Numbered from the stretch's first letter, positions 36,962-48,807 are shown. The stretch is 64,000 bases of DNA from Halomonas sp. SpR8 (GCF_031010195.1 NZ_JAUAMC010000005.1:1-64000); one strand, 5' to 3'. Notes: generated by a model not told the origin, from the sequence alone. Numbers and translations are program-made.

Positions 36962-37423
36962 TCAATTATCGAACTGCGGTACAATGTGAGCAGAATCAAT
37001 ACTCTCAATCGGAAAGCAGTACTCTTCGCCATCCAACTGCAACAGCACTTCATCTCCCTCAACACCCACAAGCAGCCCTTGATACTTGCGCCGCCCGTCA
37101 AAGGCAGTACGCAGTTTGAGCGCGACGTGATGACCTTGAAAGCGGGTAAACTGATCCAGGGAATACAAGGGACGTGCCATGCCTGGTGAGGAGACTTCCA
37201 ACCGGTACTCACCGGCAATCGGGTCTTCTACATCCATTACAGCACTGACTTGGCGGCTTATATCTGCGCAGTCTTCGACGCTGACACCACTTTCGCGCTC
37301 GATATAAATCACCAGCCGCGAATTTTTGCCCTGGGAAAGATGGTCGATGCCCCACAGTTCAAAGCCCATGGCGGCTACGACAGGTTCAATCAGCGCGTGA
37401 AGCGCAGCGTGTTTAGTGGCCAC
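36962..37423 (-). CDS. rimP: Ribosome maturation factor RimP
   Basis: RimP helps mature the 30S subunit. From GTG 37423 it has 153 residues, the usual length, with ALIEPVVAAMGFELWGIDHL-like N-terminus, VEDCADISRQVSAVMDVEDP, and YRLEVSSPGMARPL. The GTG follows AGGAG at eight bases. The first in-frame ATG (37456) encodes extra residues that include this ribosome site, so it is less likely. It starts the rimP-nusA-infB operon, downstream of the tRNA pair. Confidence 0.93.
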   Translation of the reverse strand: MATKHAALHALIEPVVAAMGFELWGIDHLSQGKNSRLVIYIERESGVSVEDCADISRQVSAVMDVEDPIAGEYRLEVSSPGMARPLYSLDQFTRFQGHHVALKLRTAFDGRRKYQGLLVGVEGDEVLLQLDGEEYCFPIESIDSAHIVPQFDN

Positions 37424-37606
37424 AGACAAAGCTCCTACAGCCGTTGCATCAGGCACCTGGCCAGGAGTTATTAGAAAAGCTAGGTGGCTGATTGGCGTTA
37501 CTCGGAAATGTGCCTCCGGTTATCCGGATGACATCCGCTATTTAAATACTCGCGTTAGCCAAAAAAGGCGTTACCGCAATGTGCTGACTAACCAAAAGCT
37601 GCTAAC

Positions 37607-37636
37607 AAAAAGCCCCTTCACTGGAAGGGGCTTTTT
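37607..37636 (-). terminator. Terminator after the tRNA-Leu/tRNA-fMet unit
   Basis: AAAAAGCCCCTTC (37607-37619), loop ACTG, GAAGGGGCTTTTT (37624-37636): a perfect 13-bp stem with T-runs on both strands. On the minus strand it ends the tRNA transcript before rimP; there is no plus-strand gene near it. Confidence 0.9.
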
Positions 37637-37667
37637 AAAAGAAACCTTAAGTACCATTTCTACGTAA

Positions 37668-37744
<77 letters not shown>

Positions 37745-37893
37745 TCAATCTAGGTCGAAGATAATAGACACTTATGCTGCTTACGTCAAGAACTACTTGC
37801 TCTACTTACGTAAACTGTCTTTATCGACTCAGGTATCAAACCTAGCTTTCATTACGAAAAAACTCTGAGACGTTGACAAGCCAACAAAACAGA

Positions 37894-37980
37894 TGGTGCC
37901 GAAGGCGGGACTTGAACCCGCACGACCATACGGTCACTACCCCCTCAAGATAGCGTGTCTACCAATTCCACCACTTCGGC
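37894..37980 (-). tRNA. tRNA-Leu (GAG anticodon)
   Basis: An 87-nt class II tRNA with a long variable arm. It begins GCCGAAGTGGTGGAATTGG, has loop TTGAGGG giving anticodon GAG (leucine), and T-arm GCGGGTTCAAGTCCCGC. It ends with CTTCGGC-A and an encoded CCA (37894-37896). It lies 149 bp upstream of tRNA-fMet on the same strand, so both probably share a transcript ended at 37607-37636. Confidence 0.95.
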
Positions 37981-38040
37981 ATCAGGGGAGACTAAAAAAT
38001 CACAGCTACTAACTCGTTAACAACTAACTCAGTCACTACT

Positions 38041-38076
38041 ACTCATTAACTGACTACCACTCATTAACTGCTTGTT
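38041..38076. repeat. 18-bp direct repeat at the secG stop
   Basis: ACTCATTAACTGACTACC (38041) is followed directly by ACTCATTAACTGCTTGTT (38059): 12 identical leading bases, 18 bp apart. Looser copies (AACTCGTTAACA at 38011, AACTAACTCAGT at 38022) extend it outward. On the minus strand it begins within the secG stop codon and reads CAGTTAATGAGT twice. Confidence 0.75.
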
Positions 38077-38434
38077 AGTCGCTGCTTTCCTCTAGCACTG
38101 GCGCGGTATTATCCACATCCGCAGGCCTATCGTCAAGCGTCGGGACGCTTTGCTGTTGCTCGATCAAGCGCGAGTCGGGAATACCAGCTTCCGGTGCTTG
38201 GCCGGCCTGGGTCGCAAAGTAGGCCAACGCCATTGAAGTGGCGAAAAAGCACGCCGCCAAAATAGCCGTAGTGCGTGACAAAAAGTTGCCGCTGCCTCGT
38301 GAACCGAACACTGTCTGGGACGCACCGCCCCCAAAGGCAGCACCGGCTTCGGCGCCTTTACCCTGCTGAAGCAGAATGAGTACCACCAGGGCGATCGCAA
38401 TCACCACATGGATCATAAGAATTGCAACTTGCAT
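38075..38434 (-). CDS. secG: Protein translocase subunit SecG
   Basis: A small subunit of the SecYEG channel. From ATG 38434 it has 119 residues with two transmembrane helices ([19 protein letters not shown] at 2-20; [19 protein letters not shown] near 54-72), separated by the conserved loop [20 protein letters not shown] in part. The acidic tail ([10 protein letters not shown]) is cytoplasmic. An in-frame ORF extension upstream adds 13 unlikely residues. Four bp from tpiA; tRNA-Leu lies downstream, as in E. coli and Pseudomonas. Confidence 0.95.
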   Translation of the reverse strand: MQVAILMIHVVIAIALVVLILLQQGKGAEAGAAFGGGASQTVFGSRGSGNFLSRTTAILAACFFATSMALAYFATQAGQAPEAGIPDSRLIEQQQSVPTLDDRPADVDNTAPVLEESSD

Positions 38435-38438
38435 GGCG

Positions 38439-39188
38439 TTATCCTGCTGACTGACAAATGGCGTAAAAATCATCGATCTTAAGTGAGGCTCCGCCCACTA
38501 GACCGCCGTCGATATCCGGCTGAGCAAGCAGCTCAGCCGCATTGCTTGCATTCATGCTGCCGCCGTAGAGCAATCGCAACTGCTCTGCTAGCACCGCATC
38601 GAAACCCGCTTGGTAGGCACGAATGCCTGCCATCACGTCCTGGGCTTGTTCAGGCGTCGCCGTGCGACCCGTGCCAATAGCCCAAACAGGCTCGTAGGCA
38701 ATAACTACCTGCTTGCGCTGCTCTGGCTCTAGGCGAGACATCACATATCCAACTTGGCGAAGCACCACTTCCATGGTGCGACCCGCATCGCGCTCTTCTA
38801 AAGATTCACCCACACAGAGGATAGGCATGATATCCACGCTCAATGCAGCCAGCAGGCGCGCAAAGATCTGTTCATCACTCTCTTTATAGAGCTGACGCCG
38901 CTCTGAGTGACCCACTAACACATGGGAAACAGTAAACTCTTTAAGCATGCGGCCACTGACTTCACCGGTATGCGCCCCAGAGTGAATGGGGTTCAGCGTT
39001 TGCGCGCCCAACGACAGCCCCGCACCTTCAAACGCATGGCGCGCCGCATCTAAATAGGGGAACGGCGGAATAATAACGATATCCACGTTCGCTGGCGATA
39101 CGGCAGCAGAGAAAGCCTGACCGAACTCATTGATCAGCGCCACGGAACCATTCATTTTCCAGTTGCCGGCGATTAAGGGGGTACGCAT
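38439..39188 (-). CDS. tpiA: Triose-phosphate isomerase
   Basis: TpiA interconverts dihydroxyacetone phosphate and glyceraldehyde-3-phosphate. The 249-residue TIM barrel has the substrate lysine in AGNWKMNGS (Lys about 11), the electrophile His in [11 protein letters not shown], the catalytic Glu in [12 protein letters not shown] and the phosphate-gripping [11 protein letters not shown] and GGLVGGASL. All catalytic residues are present. The gene sits between glmM and secG, an order seen in Pseudomonas. Confidence 0.97.
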   Translation of the reverse strand: MRTPLIAGNWKMNGSVALINEFGQAFSAAVSPANVDIVIIPPFPYLDAARHAFEGAGLSLGAQTLNPIHSGAHTGEVSGRMLKEFTVSHVLVGHSERRQLYKESDEQIFARLLAALSVDIMPILCVGESLEERDAGRTMEVVLRQVGYVMSRLEPEQRKQVVIAYEPVWAIGTGRTATPEQAQDVMAGIRAYQAGFDAVLAEQLRLLYGGSMNASNAAELLAQPDIDGGLVGGASLKIDDFYAICQSAG

Positions 39189-39296
39189 CGACTCTCCTCA
39201 CTCAAGGTGGAGCGAAATGGTATAGGAGCGGCCTTGTCAAGACAACCGCTGTTACAAGCATAGGCTTGGTTTGTCGCGCAAGATTATTGGCCAAGC

Positions 39297-40646
39297 CTAA
39301 CCAAGCAGAGCCTGTACCTGGCCAGCCAAGGTACGTGCCAATTGATCTACATCCAAATGAGCGCGGCCTTCCACCATCACACGAATCAGCGGCTCGGTGC
39401 CGGAGGGTCGTAACAGCACTCTCCCCTCATCGCCTAACTCATGCTCTAGTGCAGCCACTGCTTGCTGGAGCGGTGCCGACTCCATTACTTCCTTAGCGCT
39501 GGCATTGGCAGGCAATCGTACATTAATGAGTGCCTGGGGCACTTTTTCCAGCTCTTTAAGCAGCGTCGGCAAACTCTTCTGCTCGCGCATCATTAGCGCC
39601 AACACCTGTAACGCCGAGACTATACCATCGCCAGTGGTCTGCACATGACCGCATACAATATGCCCTGACGATTCGCCACCTAGCTCCCAACTGTTGGCAG
39701 CCATGCGCTCCATCACAAAGCGGTCACCTACTTTGGCGCGCTCAAAGGGAATACCCAGCTTATCAAGCGCCATCGACAAACCAAAATTAGACATCAACGT
39801 ACCAACAACGCCACCGCCAAGCAGCCCCCGCTCGTGGCGATCGCGGGCAATCAGATAGAGAATATCGTCACCGTCGACTTCACGCCCGTCGCCGTCTACC
39901 AGCAACACTCGGTCGCCATCGCCATCAAAGGCGATTCCCAAATCAGCATTTTGCTGAATCACCGCGGCACGCAGTGCGGCTGGGTGCGTCGAGCCCACCT
40001 GCTGATTAATGTTTAGCCCATCGGGAGAGGCGCCAATCGTGGTGACGTCAGCCCCCAGCTCGCGAAAAACGTTCGGTGCAATATGGTACGTAGCGCCATG
40101 GGCACAATCCAAGACGATTTTAAGGCCGTGCAGGCTAAGCCGATCAGGCAGCGTCGACTTACAAAATTCGATATAACGGCCTGCGGCGTCGTCAATACGA
40201 GTTGCTTTACCTAACTGAGCGGCTTCAGCGGTGGTCAGCGGGGCTTCAAGCATCGCCTCGATACGGTCTTCCGTTTCATCGGGCAGCTTTTTACCCTCAG
40301 CAGAGAAAAACTTGATGCCGTTGTCGTCAAACGGATTATGCGACGCCGAAATAACAATGCCCGCATCGGCGCGAAACGTACGCGTTAGGTAAGCAATGCC
40401 TGGCGTCGGCATTGGCCCCAATAGCGACACATCGACGCCTGCTGCCGAAAGCCCAGCCTCTAAGGCGGATTCAAACATATAGCCGGAGATACGCGTATCT
40501 TTACCGATCAGCACCCGCGTTCGGCCTTTATCACGGCGCAGCACTTGCCCTGCCGCCCAGCCTAATTTGAGCATAAAATCGGCGGTAATAGGCGACTTTC
40601 CCACCGTACCACGGATACCATCCGTACCAAAATAGCGCCTTGTCAT
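39297..40646 (-). CDS. glmM: Phosphoglucosamine mutase
   Basis: GlmM converts glucosamine-6-phosphate to glucosamine-1-phosphate for UDP-GlcNAc and envelope synthesis. The 449-residue protein starts [10 protein letters not shown], has the active phosphoserine loop [20 protein letters not shown] (in part, Ser about 102), the metal-binding [12 protein letters not shown], the sugar loop [11 protein letters not shown] and the C-terminal phosphate site [15 protein letters not shown]. It overlaps folP by 4 bp, so the folP-glmM pair is co-translated, as in E. coli. Confidence 0.97.
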   Translation of the reverse strand: MTRRYFGTDGIRGTVGKSPITADFMLKLGWAAGQVLRRDKGRTRVLIGKDTRISGYMFESALEAGLSAAGVDVSLLGPMPTPGIAYLTRTFRADAGIVISASHNPFDDNGIKFFSAEGKKLPDETEDRIEAMLEAPLTTAEAAQLGKATRIDDAAGRYIEFCKSTLPDRLSLHGLKIVLDCAHGATYHIAPNVFRELGADVTTIGASPDGLNINQQVGSTHPAALRAAVIQQNADLGIAFDGDGDRVLLVDGDGREVDGDDILYLIARDRHERGLLGGGVVGTLMSNFGLSMALDKLGIPFERAKVGDRFVMERMAANSWELGGESSGHIVCGHVQTTGDGIVSALQVLALMMREQKSLPTLLKELEKVPQALINVRLPANASAKEVMESAPLQQAVAALEHELGDEGRVLLRPSGTEPLIRVMVEGRAHLDVDQLARTLAGQVQALLG

Positions 40647-41557
40647 ACATCTGACTCCTTATTAAGCGGCGGCTCGCAGCCTTCTTGTAGTACCGCCCAC
40701 GCCATATTGACTGCATCGACCGTTGCAGCAACATCATGCACGCGCAGAATATTTGCCCCACGCTCTACCGCCATAGCAGCAAGCGCCAAACCTCCGGAGA
40801 GACGCTCCTCCACCGGGCGACCTAGCACCTTACCAATCATGCTCTTGCGTGACATCCCTACCAGCAATGGAAGCTCCAGTGACTGTAACGCCTCCATGTA
40901 TTTTAATAAGCGTAGATTGTGTTCAACGGTTTTGCCGAAGCCAAAGCCAGGGTCGATCAATAGTCGGTTACGACGAAGCCCAGCCGCTTCACACTCGCTA
41001 ACTCGGCGCGCTAAATAGTCCGCCACCTCTTCCTCAATCGGGCGCTCATACGCAGGCGACTGCTGCATATCCTGCGGCTCGCCCTGGCGATGCATCAAGC
41101 AGACGGGCAGACCACTGCCGACCGCCGCCAGCAAGGCTCCTTCGCGTTCTAATGCGCGCACATCGTTAATCATTCCAGCCCCTAGCCCTCCCGCTTCACG
41201 CATCACGGTCGGGCAACTGGTATCCACCGAGACCAGCGCATCCAACTCGCGCACCAAGGTTTCTACTACGGGAGCGACACGGTCCAGTTCTTCCTGCGGG
41301 CTAACCGGCAACGCGCCAGGGCGAGTAGACTCTCCGCCCACATCAATCATCGCGGCCCCTTCAGCCAACATACGCTCGGCATGGCGTAAGGCGTCATCCA
41401 ACGCCACGTGCTGCCCACCATCGGAAAAAGAGTCCGGGGTCACGTTGAGTATACCCATCACGCGCGGAAACGACAGATCAAGAAGATGGCGCCCACAGCG
41501 CAGCTGAAAAGCGTCTTCAGAGGTTCGCGTAGAGGAGGTGTTCAGAAGTGATTTCAT
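40643..41557 (-). CDS. folP: Dihydropteroate synthase
   Basis: FolP condenses p-aminobenzoate with 6-hydroxymethyl-dihydropterin pyrophosphate, the sulfonamide target. The 304-residue TIM barrel shows [29 protein letters not shown], the pterin site [27 protein letters not shown] and the C-terminal [12 protein letters not shown]. The N-terminal extension of about 25 residues is longer than usual, so an internal start is possible. It overlaps glmM and follows ftsH, separated by a terminator. Confidence 0.95.
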   Translation of the reverse strand: MKSLLNTSSTRTSEDAFQLRCGRHLLDLSFPRVMGILNVTPDSFSDGGQHVALDDALRHAERMLAEGAAMIDVGGESTRPGALPVSPQEELDRVAPVVETLVRELDALVSVDTSCPTVMREAGGLGAGMINDVRALEREGALLAAVGSGLPVCLMHRQGEPQDMQQSPAYERPIEEEVADYLARRVSECEAAGLRRNRLLIDPGFGFGKTVEHNLRLLKYMEALQSLELPLLVGMSRKSMIGKVLGRPVEERLSGGLALAAMAVERGANILRVHDVAATVDAVNMAWAVLQEGCEPPLNKESDV

Positions 41558-41610
41558 GCTGCAGCCTGATCAAGAAAAGAAACATCACAGAGATTTGCGC
41601 ACAGCATATC

Positions 41611-41639
41611 AAAAAAGGCGCCCCGTGACGGGGCGCCTT
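41611..41639 (-). terminator. Terminator of ftsH
   Basis: On the minus strand AAGGCGCCCCG, loop TCA, CGGGGCGCCTT then TTTT: a perfect 11-bp stem with a T-run, 32 bp after the ftsH stop. Confidence 0.93.
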
Positions 41640-41670
41640 CAACTGATACGCAGTGATAACTATCTAGTCA

Positions 41671-43674
41671 TCAGGGCCCAGCAGGACCGCCAAGAGGATC
41701 AGAGGGGCGCCGGCGTGGCTCGTCGTCGTCCTCTTCGCTATCGCCTCCAGAAGAATCATTTTCTGAAGTGTTAGGAGTATCGTCTTCAGCTTTCGCCTGC
41801 GGCTTGTCATCGTTGACAGGCGTGCCGCCTCCCGATGAATCACCGTCGTCCCAACCTTCAGGCGGGCGCGGGGTACGACCTTCCATGATGTCCTTTAACT
41901 GAGCAGCATCAATGGTCTCGTACTTCATCAAGGCCTCAGCCATGGCGTCCAGCTTATCGCGATTATCGGTCAGGATCTGACGCGCCTGCTCATAACAATC
42001 GTCGATGATCTTACGCACTTCTTTATCGAGGCGCGTGGTGGTATCACCCGACTTCATCTTACTGCCGCCCTGCCCCGGACCGCCGAGAAACTGATGCGAC
42101 TCGTCTTCGTCATACATGATCGGGCCCATTTCGTCCGACAAGCCCCATTTGGCGACCATGTTGTGAGCCAATTCGGTGGCACGCTTAATGTCGTTGGAAG
42201 CGCCCGTCGTCACACCGTTCGGGCCGAGCGTCATCTCTTCGGCAATACGACCACCAAACAGTGAGCAGATTTGACCCAGAATTTGCTGGCGCGACAGGCT
42301 GTAGCGATCCTCTTCCGGCAAGAACATGGTGACACCCAGGGCACGGCCTCGTGGAATAATCGTCACCTTGTAAACTGGATCATGCGAAGGCACCACCAGA
42401 CCAATAATTGCGTGACCCGATTCGTGATAAGCCGTATTGAGCTTCTCTTTGTCGGTCATCACCATTGATTTGCGCTCTGCGCCCATCATGATTTTGTCTT
42501 TAGCAAGCTCGAGCTCTTCCATCGCCACTAGGCGCTTGTTACGACGTGCAGCAAACAATGCCGCCTCATTGACCAAGTTGGCTAAATCCGCCCCGGAGAA
42601 GCCTGGTGTACCGCGTGCGATGAGCTGTGGCTTCACATCATCCGCCAGCGGAACCTTCCGCAAGTGAACACCCAGAATGTGCTCGCGGCCACGAATATCT
42701 GGCAGACCAACCGTCACCTGACGATCAAAACGGCCAGGGCGCATTAACGCAGGATCAAGTACGTCAGGACGGTTGGTCGCGGCGATAACGATAATCCCTT
42801 CGTTGGCTTCAAAACCATCCATCTCGACCAAGAGCTGGTTGAGCGTCTGTTCGCGCTCATCGTTACCGCCCCCCATTCCGGCGCCACGCGAGCGGCCAAC
42901 GGCGTCAATTTCATCGATGAAGATGATGCAGGGCGCCTGCTTCTTGGCCTGTTCGAACATATCACGCACGCGTGATGCGCCAACACCCACAAACATCTCG
43001 ACAAAGTCAGAACCAGAGATCGAGAAAAACGGCACTTTGGCTTCGCCAGCGATGGATTTTGCTAGCAGTGTTTTACCGGTACCGGGAGGGCCTACCATCA
43101 ATACGCCACGGGGAATCGTGCCACCCAGACGCTGAAATTTGGTTGGGTCGCGAAGAAAGTCGACTAGCTCTTCAACTTCTTCCTTGGCTTCATCACAGCC
43201 TGCCACGTCGGCAAACGTCGTTTTGATCTGATCTTGAGAGAGCAGCTTCGCCTTCGATTTACCAAAGCTCATCGGGCCGCCTTTACCACCACCGGCTCCG
43301 CCCTGCATTTGGCGCATAAAGAACATGAAGATGCCCAAAATCAGCAGAATCGGGAAGCTGGCAATTAGCAGACGCGTCCAGATACTTTGCTGCTCTGGCG
43401 CCTTACCCACCACCGTCACGTCATTGCTCAGCAGATCGTCCATCAGTTTAGGATCTTCCGCCGAGGGGCGAATCGTCTGAAACTGAGAGCCGTCCGTACG
43501 CTCACCGTTGATGGTGTAACCATCAATAGTGACGCTACGTACCTGCTGATTTTGCACCTGCTGCACAAACTGAGAGTAGTTGGTGCTTTGCGGTGCGCTT
43601 TCCGTACTGAAATTATTGAACACTGTCAGTAGGACGGCCGCGATGACCAGCCACAGAATCAGGTTCTTCGCCAT
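41671..43674 (-). CDS. ftsH: ATP-dependent zinc metalloprotease FtsH
   Basis: A membrane-anchored AAA+ protease that degrades misfolded membrane proteins, and RpoH and LpxC in E. coli. From ATG 43674 it has 667 residues: two transmembrane helices ([34 protein letters not shown]) flank a periplasmic domain. AAA+ motifs are [24 protein letters not shown] and the SRH region. The zinc protease site is HESGHA (about 415-420). The tail is acidic with [14 protein letters not shown] at the end. Order rlmE-ftsH-folP-glmM is conserved. Confidence 0.96.
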   Translation of the reverse strand: MAKNLILWLVIAAVLLTVFNNFSTESAPQSTNYSQFVQQVQNQQVRSVTIDGYTINGERTDGSQFQTIRPSAEDPKLMDDLLSNDVTVVGKAPEQQSIWTRLLIASFPILLILGIFMFFMRQMQGGAGGGKGGPMSFGKSKAKLLSQDQIKTTFADVAGCDEAKEEVEELVDFLRDPTKFQRLGGTIPRGVLMVGPPGTGKTLLAKSIAGEAKVPFFSISGSDFVEMFVGVGASRVRDMFEQAKKQAPCIIFIDEIDAVGRSRGAGMGGGNDEREQTLNQLLVEMDGFEANEGIIVIAATNRPDVLDPALMRPGRFDRQVTVGLPDIRGREHILGVHLRKVPLADDVKPQLIARGTPGFSGADLANLVNEAALFAARRNKRLVAMEELELAKDKIMMGAERKSMVMTDKEKLNTAYHESGHAIIGLVVPSHDPVYKVTIIPRGRALGVTMFLPEEDRYSLSRQQILGQICSLFGGRIAEEMTLGPNGVTTGASNDIKRATELAHNMVAKWGLSDEMGPIMYDEDESHQFLGGPGQGGSKMKSGDTTTRLDKEVRKIIDDCYEQARQILTDNRDKLDAMAEALMKYETIDAAQLKDIMEGRTPRPPEGWDDGDSSGGGTPVNDDKPQAKAEDDTPNTSENDSSGGDSEEDDDEPRRRPSDPLGGPAGP

Positions 43675-43920
43675 ATCGTTCAAGGGGCTACCCTCATTAC
43701 AAGAATCCGTCAGTTAAATCCTAATGCTAAGACATTACATCAGCATCAAGCGTTCAACCATTGCCAAAGCGTCTTATGCCTCGGGCCATCTGCGTCACGC
43801 GCACTTATAGTGACTAATGTGACACACGTTGCGCATGCCTGTCTGGCAATTGCGCTGATAAATCTTGGCTATGAACCACGCGGTCGATATTCAACCACAC
43901 CCACATTTTGTCATGGATAG

Positions 43921-44604
43921 CTATCCACGAAACCCCTCTGCCAGAAAATAGACTTCACGGGAGCGCGCCCTGGACGCGTCTGGCTTGCGGATAACTACTT
44001 TACCAAAGTTGCCGCGCAACTCTTTCAAATAGCTGTCAAACCCTTCACCTTGAAATACTTTAGCTAAAAATCGGCCACCAGGGGACAACGTTTCGCGCGC
44101 AAGCTCTAACGCTAGCTCAACTAAATACATCGCCTGAGGCTGATCAATTGCCGCCATACCACTCATATTGGGGGCCATATCCGACATCACAAGGTCTACG
44201 CGCCGATTATCAAGACGTTTTAGTATCGCCTCCAGCACCGCATCCTCGGTAAAATCCCCTTGGATAAAGTCCACGCCCGCCAGTGCATCCATCTCCAGTA
44301 TATCAGAGGCAATGACGACACCTTCAGGCCCTACCTTCTCTGCGGCAATCTGACTCCACCCTCCCGGTGCGGCACCCAGATCTATCACCGTCATACCGGG
44401 GCGCAGCAGCTTATCCTTCTCATCCAACTCAAGCAGCTTATAGCTAGCCCGTGAGCGGTAGCCATCTTGCCAGCTCTGCTTTACATACTGGTCGTCGAAG
44501 TGCTCCTTCTTCCAGTTGTTGCTGGTTTTGCTGACAGAATGTTTACGACTTGGGGGCTTTTGCTGCATGTGGGAATCTAACACTGGAATATGAGATGGGC
44601 GCAT
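43921..44604 (-). CDS. rlmE: 23S rRNA 2'-O-ribose U2552 methyltransferase RlmE
   Basis: RlmE (FtsJ/RrmJ) methylates U2552 in the 23S A-loop late in 50S assembly and is heat-inducible in E. coli. The protein has [16 protein letters not shown] at its functional N-terminus, the SAM-binding [15 protein letters not shown], and the K-D-K-E catalytic context in [17 protein letters not shown] and [10 protein letters not shown], plus [16 protein letters not shown]. From the first ATG it has 227 residues; ATG 44568 would give 215, closer to the usual 209. Neither has a strong ribosome site. Confidence 0.93.
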   Translation of the reverse strand: MRPSHIPVLDSHMQQKPPSRKHSVSKTSNNWKKEHFDDQYVKQSWQDGYRSRASYKLLELDEKDKLLRPGMTVIDLGAAPGGWSQIAAEKVGPEGVVIASDILEMDALAGVDFIQGDFTEDAVLEAILKRLDNRRVDLVMSDMAPNMSGMAAIDQPQAMYLVELALELARETLSPGGRFLAKVFQGEGFDSYLKELRGNFGKVVIRKPDASRARSREVYFLAEGFRG

Positions 44605-44682
44605 TCACGCGATCGCTTTCACTCGGTGACGTTTCACCGTAAGATGGAGCGTTAAGCGCTAACCGGGATACCGCAAGATACC

Positions 44683-45009
44683 ATGAGCTTGTCACAGGCA
44701 CAAAAGAAAGCATTTCGTAGCATTGGCCACCATCTTAACCCAGTGGTCACCGTTTCTGAGAACGGCGTCTCCGAAAATTTGCTCGCAGAACTCAACCGCG
44801 CACTCACCGATCACGAACTGATCAAAGTGAAACTCGCAATCCCTGAACGTGATGATCGGGCAGCCATGATCGCCGAACTGATCGCCAACAGTCGTGCAGA
44901 CCTGGTGCAAACCATTGGCAAAATGGCGCTGCTCTACCGCAGAAATCCGCAAGTGAATCCAAAGCTTTCTAATGTTACTCGCTTTGAGAACCACCACGGT
45001 CGGCACTGA
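44683..45009 (+). CDS. yhbY: CRM-domain RNA-binding protein YhbY
   Basis: A 108-residue single CRM-domain protein that associates with 50S subunit precursors. It has the family KKAFRSIGHHLNPVVTVSENG and GVSENLLAELNRALTDHELIKVKL segments (both part of residues 7-50), and a C-terminal GKMALLYRRNP. It is divergent from rlmE and convergent with greA; the neighbouring carAB-greA-yhbY-rlmE-ftsH cluster is typical of gamma-proteobacteria. Confidence 0.93.
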   Translation: MSLSQAQKKAFRSIGHHLNPVVTVSENGVSENLLAELNRALTDHELIKVKLAIPERDDRAAMIAELIANSRADLVQTIGKMALLYRRNPQVNPKLSNVTRFENHHGRH

Positions 45010-45051
45010 CCGTTAGATTGAACTCGTTCAAAAAACGAATACGGCTGCACT

Positions 45052-45102
45052 AAAACGCCCCTTCAACCGACCTAACCGAGGTCAATTGAAGGGGCGTTTT
45101 TT
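45052..45102. terminator. Bidirectional terminator between yhbY and greA
   Basis: AAAACGCCCCTTCAA (45052-45066) pairs with TTGAAGGGGCGTTTT (45086-45100) around an inner ACCGACCT/AGGTC helix. There are T-runs of six and four on the plus and minus strands. It separates the convergent yhbY and greA genes and can serve both. Confidence 0.92.
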
Positions 45103-45103
45103 A

Positions 45104-45580
45104 TCACACGTACTCGACGCTAGCTATTTCGTACTCGACGTCGCCACCCGGCGTTTTGACCACCACAACATCGCCCTCCTCCTTGCCGATTAAGGCACGG
45201 GCAATGGGGGAAGTAACCGAGATGCGACCAGCTTTAATATCCGCCTCGTCTTCGCCGACAATGCGATACGTGACCTCCGCATCGGTTTCCAGATTTATCA
45301 GCGACACAGTGACACCAAAAATCACCTTGCCGGTTTTGGGCAGCTTAGTGACATCAATCACTTGCGCCACGGAAAGCTTGCTTTCGATCTCCTGGATGCG
45401 CCCTTCGATAAACCCCTGCTGCTCGCGAGCGGCGTGGTACTCGGCGTTCTCTTTTAGATCGCCGTGCTCACGCGCTTCGGCGATGGCCGCGATCACCTGC
45501 GGACGCGCTTCGCCTTTGAGATGATTCAGCTCTTCGCGAAGACTTCTTTCTCCCGCAACCGTCATCGGGACCTTGTTCAT
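45104..45580 (-). CDS. greA: Transcription elongation factor GreA
   Basis: GreA rescues backtracked RNA polymerase by stimulating transcript cleavage. The 158 residues have the N-terminal coiled-coil with the acidic tip [28 protein letters not shown] (in part; D-x-x-E at the tip) and the C-terminal FKBP-like domain ending SVEYV. The start overlaps the carB stop by 4 bp (ATGA), which implies translational coupling to carB. Confidence 0.96.
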   Translation of the reverse strand: MNKVPMTVAGERSLREELNHLKGEARPQVIAAIAEAREHGDLKENAEYHAAREQQGFIEGRIQEIESKLSVAQVIDVTKLPKTGKVIFGVTVSLINLETDAEVTYRIVGEDEADIKAGRISVTSPIARALIGKEEGDVVVVKTPGGDVEYEIASVEYV

Positions 45581-48500
45581 TGACTTGCTCCTGCATGCAG
45601 ATCCTGAAGGCGCCGCACCGTAATCTCCCTACCGTACTCAAGCGCCATGCAAACAGCATTAGCGCCCGCCAAGGTGGTCGCATAGGGCACCTTGCGCGCG
45701 AGAGCAGTACGGCGAATGACCGAAGAGTCGTTAATAGCCTGGCGACCTTCGGTAGTGTTCACAATGTAGGCGATTTCGTCGTTCTTAAGCAGATCGACGA
45801 TATGGGGACGACCTTCGTAGACTTTATTGACGCGCTCAACAGCGAGCCCGGCAGCTTCTAAAGCAGCCGCTGTTCCCTGTGTCGCACATAGTGTAAAGCC
45901 TAATGCTAACAGAGATCGCCCCACTTCGATAATCCCCGCCTTGTCGGGTTCACGCACAGAAAGGAACGCTTTACGCTCACCCGCCAGCGCAGGAATCGCC
46001 TCGCCCGCCCCTAACTGGGCCTTAAAGAAGGCCTCGGCGAAGGTATCGCCAGAGCCCATTACTTCGCCGGTGGACTTCATCTCTGGCGATAGAATCGGAT
46101 CGACGCCGGGGAATTTATTGAACGGGAACACCGCCTCTTTAACACTATAGAAGTGCGGCACGATTTCCTTCTCAAAGCCCTGCTCGGCCAAGGTTTTACC
46201 CGCCATGCAGCGGGCCGCAATCTGCGCCAATGAGGTGCCAATGCACTTGGAGACAAAGGGCACCGTACGCGAGGCGCGGGGGTTGACCTCAATCACGTAG
46301 ATTTCGCCATCCTGCCAAGCCAACTGCACGTTCATTAAGCCCTTAACGCCCAGCTCAACAGCCATCTGCTTGACTTGCTTGCGCATCTCGTCCTGCACAT
46401 CGGCAGGCAGCGAGTAAGGCGGCAGCGCGCAGGCGGAGTCACCGGAGTGAACACCCGCTTGCTCGACGTGCTGCATGATGCCGCCGATCACCACCTGCTG
46501 ACCATCCGACACCGCATCAATATCGATCTCAATCGCCGCACTCAGGAAGTGATCCAGCAGCACCGGCGAGTCGTTGGAAACCTTCACCGCATGGGTCATG
46601 TAGTTCTCAAGCTCGGAGGCGTCGTAGACAATCTCCATGGCCCGACCACCCAGCACGTAGCTGGGGCGCACTACCAGCGGATAGCCAATCGCTTCGGCTT
46701 TATCAAACGCTTCGGCAAAGCTGCGTGCGGTGGCGTTGGGCGGCTGCTTGAGGCCCAGCTTATCGATCATCACCTGGAAGCGCTCGCGGTCTTCGGCGCG
46801 GTCGATAGCATCCGGGGTGGTGCCAATGATCGGCACACCGGCGGCCTCTAGCGCGCGAGCCAGTTTCAGCGGTGTTTGACCACCGAACTGAACGATCACG
46901 CCCACCGGCTTCTCTTTGTCGGCGATCTCGAGCACGTCTTCCAGCGTCACCGGCTCAAAGTAGAGGCGATCAGAGGTGTCGTAGTCGGTAGAAACCGTTT
47001 CCGGGTTGCAGTTGACCATGATGGTTTCGTAGCCGTCATCACGCATGGCGAAGGCGGCGTGCACACAGCAGTAGTCAAACTCAATCCCTTGACCGATCCG
47101 GTTAGGGCCACCACCCAGCACCATGATTTTCTGGCGGTCAGACACTTCCGCCTCGCACTCCTCTTCGTAGGTGGAGTACATATAGGCGGTATCGGAAGCA
47201 AACTCAGCGGCACAGGTATCCACGCGCTTATAAACCGGACGAATACCTGCCGCCTGACGGGTTTCACGGAACTCTTTTTCGCTAACACCAAGCAGCTTAG
47301 CCAGACGCGCATCGCCAAAGCCTTTGCGCTTGAGCTGATAGATTTCCTTGGCCGAGAAGTCAGCCAGCGAGCGCTTGGCGACGGCGTTTTCCGTCAGCAC
47401 CAGATCTTCCAGCTGGACCAAGAACCACGGGTCGATATTGGTGAGCGTAAATACCTCATCCATACTCATCCCCGAACGCATAGCATCAGCGATGTATAAA
47501 ATACGCTCGGCGCCCGCGGCCTGTAGCTCACCCTGGATAATCGCCATGTTGTCCGGGGTAAATTCGGTAATGATCGGATCAAGGCCATCGTTGCCGGTTT
47601 CCAGACCGCGCAGCGCTTTCTGCAGCGACTCCTGGAAGGTGCGGCCAATGGCCATTACCTCGCCCACCGACTTCATCTGCGTCGTCAGACGGTCGTTGGC
47701 CTGAGGAAACTTCTCAAAGGTAAAGCGCGGAATTTTGGTAACCACGTAATCGATAGACGGCTCAAACGACGCTGGCGTTTGCCCACCGGTGATATCGTTC
47801 TGCAGTTCATCCAGGGTATAGCCCACTGCCAGCTTGGCGGCGATTTTAGCGATCGGAAAACCGGTCGCCTTGGAGGCCAGCGCCGAGGAGCGCGACACCC
47901 GTGGGTTCATTTCGATAACCACTAGGCGCCCGGTTTTGGGGTCCATACCGAACTGGACGTTGGAGCCACCGGTTTCCACACCAATCTCGCGCAGTACCGC
48001 GAGGCTGGCGTCACGCATGATCTGATACTCTTTGTCGGTCAGCGTTTGCGCCGGGGCCACGGTAATCGAGTCACCGGTGTGAACGCCCATGGGGTCGAAG
48101 TTCTCGATCGCGCAGACGATGATGCAGTTGTCGTTTTTGTCGCGAACAACTTCCATCTCGTACTCTTTCCAACCCAGCAGCGACTCATCGATGAGCAACT
48201 CGTGGTTATTGGAGAGCTCGAAACCGCGGGTACAGATCTCTTCGAACTCTTCCTTGTTATACGCCACGCCGCCGCCGGAGCCGCCCATGGTGTAGGAAGG
48301 ACGAATAATCGTCGGGAAGCCCAACTCGGCCTGAATCTCCCAGGCTTCATCCATGGTGTGCGCGACTTTGGCTTTCGGGCACTCCAAGCCAATCCGCTTC
48401 ATGGCCTGATCAAACAGATCGCGGTCCTCGGCCATATTAATCGCATCGGCGTTGGCTCCGATCATCTCCACGCCGTGCTTTTCCAGCACGCCGTGCTTTT

Positions 48501-48807
48501 CCAGATCGAGCGCGCAGTTGAGCGCGGTCTGGCCACCCATGGTGGGCAGGATGGCGTCAGGCTTTTCGGCCTCGATAATCTTCTCGACCGCTTGCCAGGT
48601 AATCGGCTCGATGTAGGTGGCATCGGCCATGGCCGGGTCGGTCATGATGGTGGCCGGGTTGGAGTTGACCAAAATAACCCGGAAGCCCTCCTCACGCAGC
48701 GCTTTACACGCCTGGGCGCCAGAGTAGTCGAATTCGCAGGCCTGACCGATAACGATCGGGCCAGCGCCAATGATCAAAATACTGTTTAAGTCGGTACGCT
48801 TAGGCAT
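45577..48807 (-). CDS. carB: Carbamoyl-phosphate synthase large subunit
   Basis: CarB makes carbamoyl phosphate from bicarbonate, ammonia and two ATP for arginine and pyrimidine synthesis. The 1076 residues carry two homologous ATP-grasp halves: the first begins [21 protein letters not shown], the second [18 protein letters not shown]. Metal sites [17 protein letters not shown] and [17 protein letters not shown] are both intact. The C-terminal MGS-like regulatory domain ([24 protein letters not shown]) may bind UMP and ornithine. It follows carA by 72 bp and overlaps greA by 4 bp. Confidence 0.97.
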   Translation of the reverse strand: MPKRTDLNSILIIGAGPIVIGQACEFDYSGAQACKALREEGFRVILVNSNPATIMTDPAMADATYIEPITWQAVEKIIEAEKPDAILPTMGGQTALNCALDLEKHGVLEKHGVEMIGANADAINMAEDRDLFDQAMKRIGLECPKAKVAHTMDEAWEIQAELGFPTIIRPSYTMGGSGGGVAYNKEEFEEICTRGFELSNNHELLIDESLLGWKEYEMEVVRDKNDNCIIVCAIENFDPMGVHTGDSITVAPAQTLTDKEYQIMRDASLAVLREIGVETGGSNVQFGMDPKTGRLVVIEMNPRVSRSSALASKATGFPIAKIAAKLAVGYTLDELQNDITGGQTPASFEPSIDYVVTKIPRFTFEKFPQANDRLTTQMKSVGEVMAIGRTFQESLQKALRGLETGNDGLDPIITEFTPDNMAIIQGELQAAGAERILYIADAMRSGMSMDEVFTLTNIDPWFLVQLEDLVLTENAVAKRSLADFSAKEIYQLKRKGFGDARLAKLLGVSEKEFRETRQAAGIRPVYKRVDTCAAEFASDTAYMYSTYEEECEAEVSDRQKIMVLGGGPNRIGQGIEFDYCCVHAAFAMRDDGYETIMVNCNPETVSTDYDTSDRLYFEPVTLEDVLEIADKEKPVGVIVQFGGQTPLKLARALEAAGVPIIGTTPDAIDRAEDRERFQVMIDKLGLKQPPNATARSFAEAFDKAEAIGYPLVVRPSYVLGGRAMEIVYDASELENYMTHAVKVSNDSPVLLDHFLSAAIEIDIDAVSDGQQVVIGGIMQHVEQAGVHSGDSACALPPYSLPADVQDEMRKQVKQMAVELGVKGLMNVQLAWQDGEIYVIEVNPRASRTVPFVSKCIGTSLAQIAARCMAGKTLAEQGFEKEIVPHFYSVKEAVFPFNKFPGVDPILSPEMKSTGEVMGSGDTFAEAFFKAQLGAGEAIPALAGERKAFLSVREPDKAGIIEVGRSLLALGFTLCATQGTAAALEAAGLAVERVNKVYEGRPHIVDLLKNDEIAYIVNTTEGRQAINDSSVIRRTALARKVPYATTLAGANAVCMALEYGREITVRRLQDLHAGASQ

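Noticed and set aside
43684..43710. CTTGTA/CCCCTTG as a heat-shock promoter of ftsH
   Set aside because: The spacer is too short and the start would fall at or inside the coding region.
46375..48789. Several long plus-strand ORFs opposite carB
   Set aside because: They are antisense shadows of a gene with fully intact ATP-grasp motifs.
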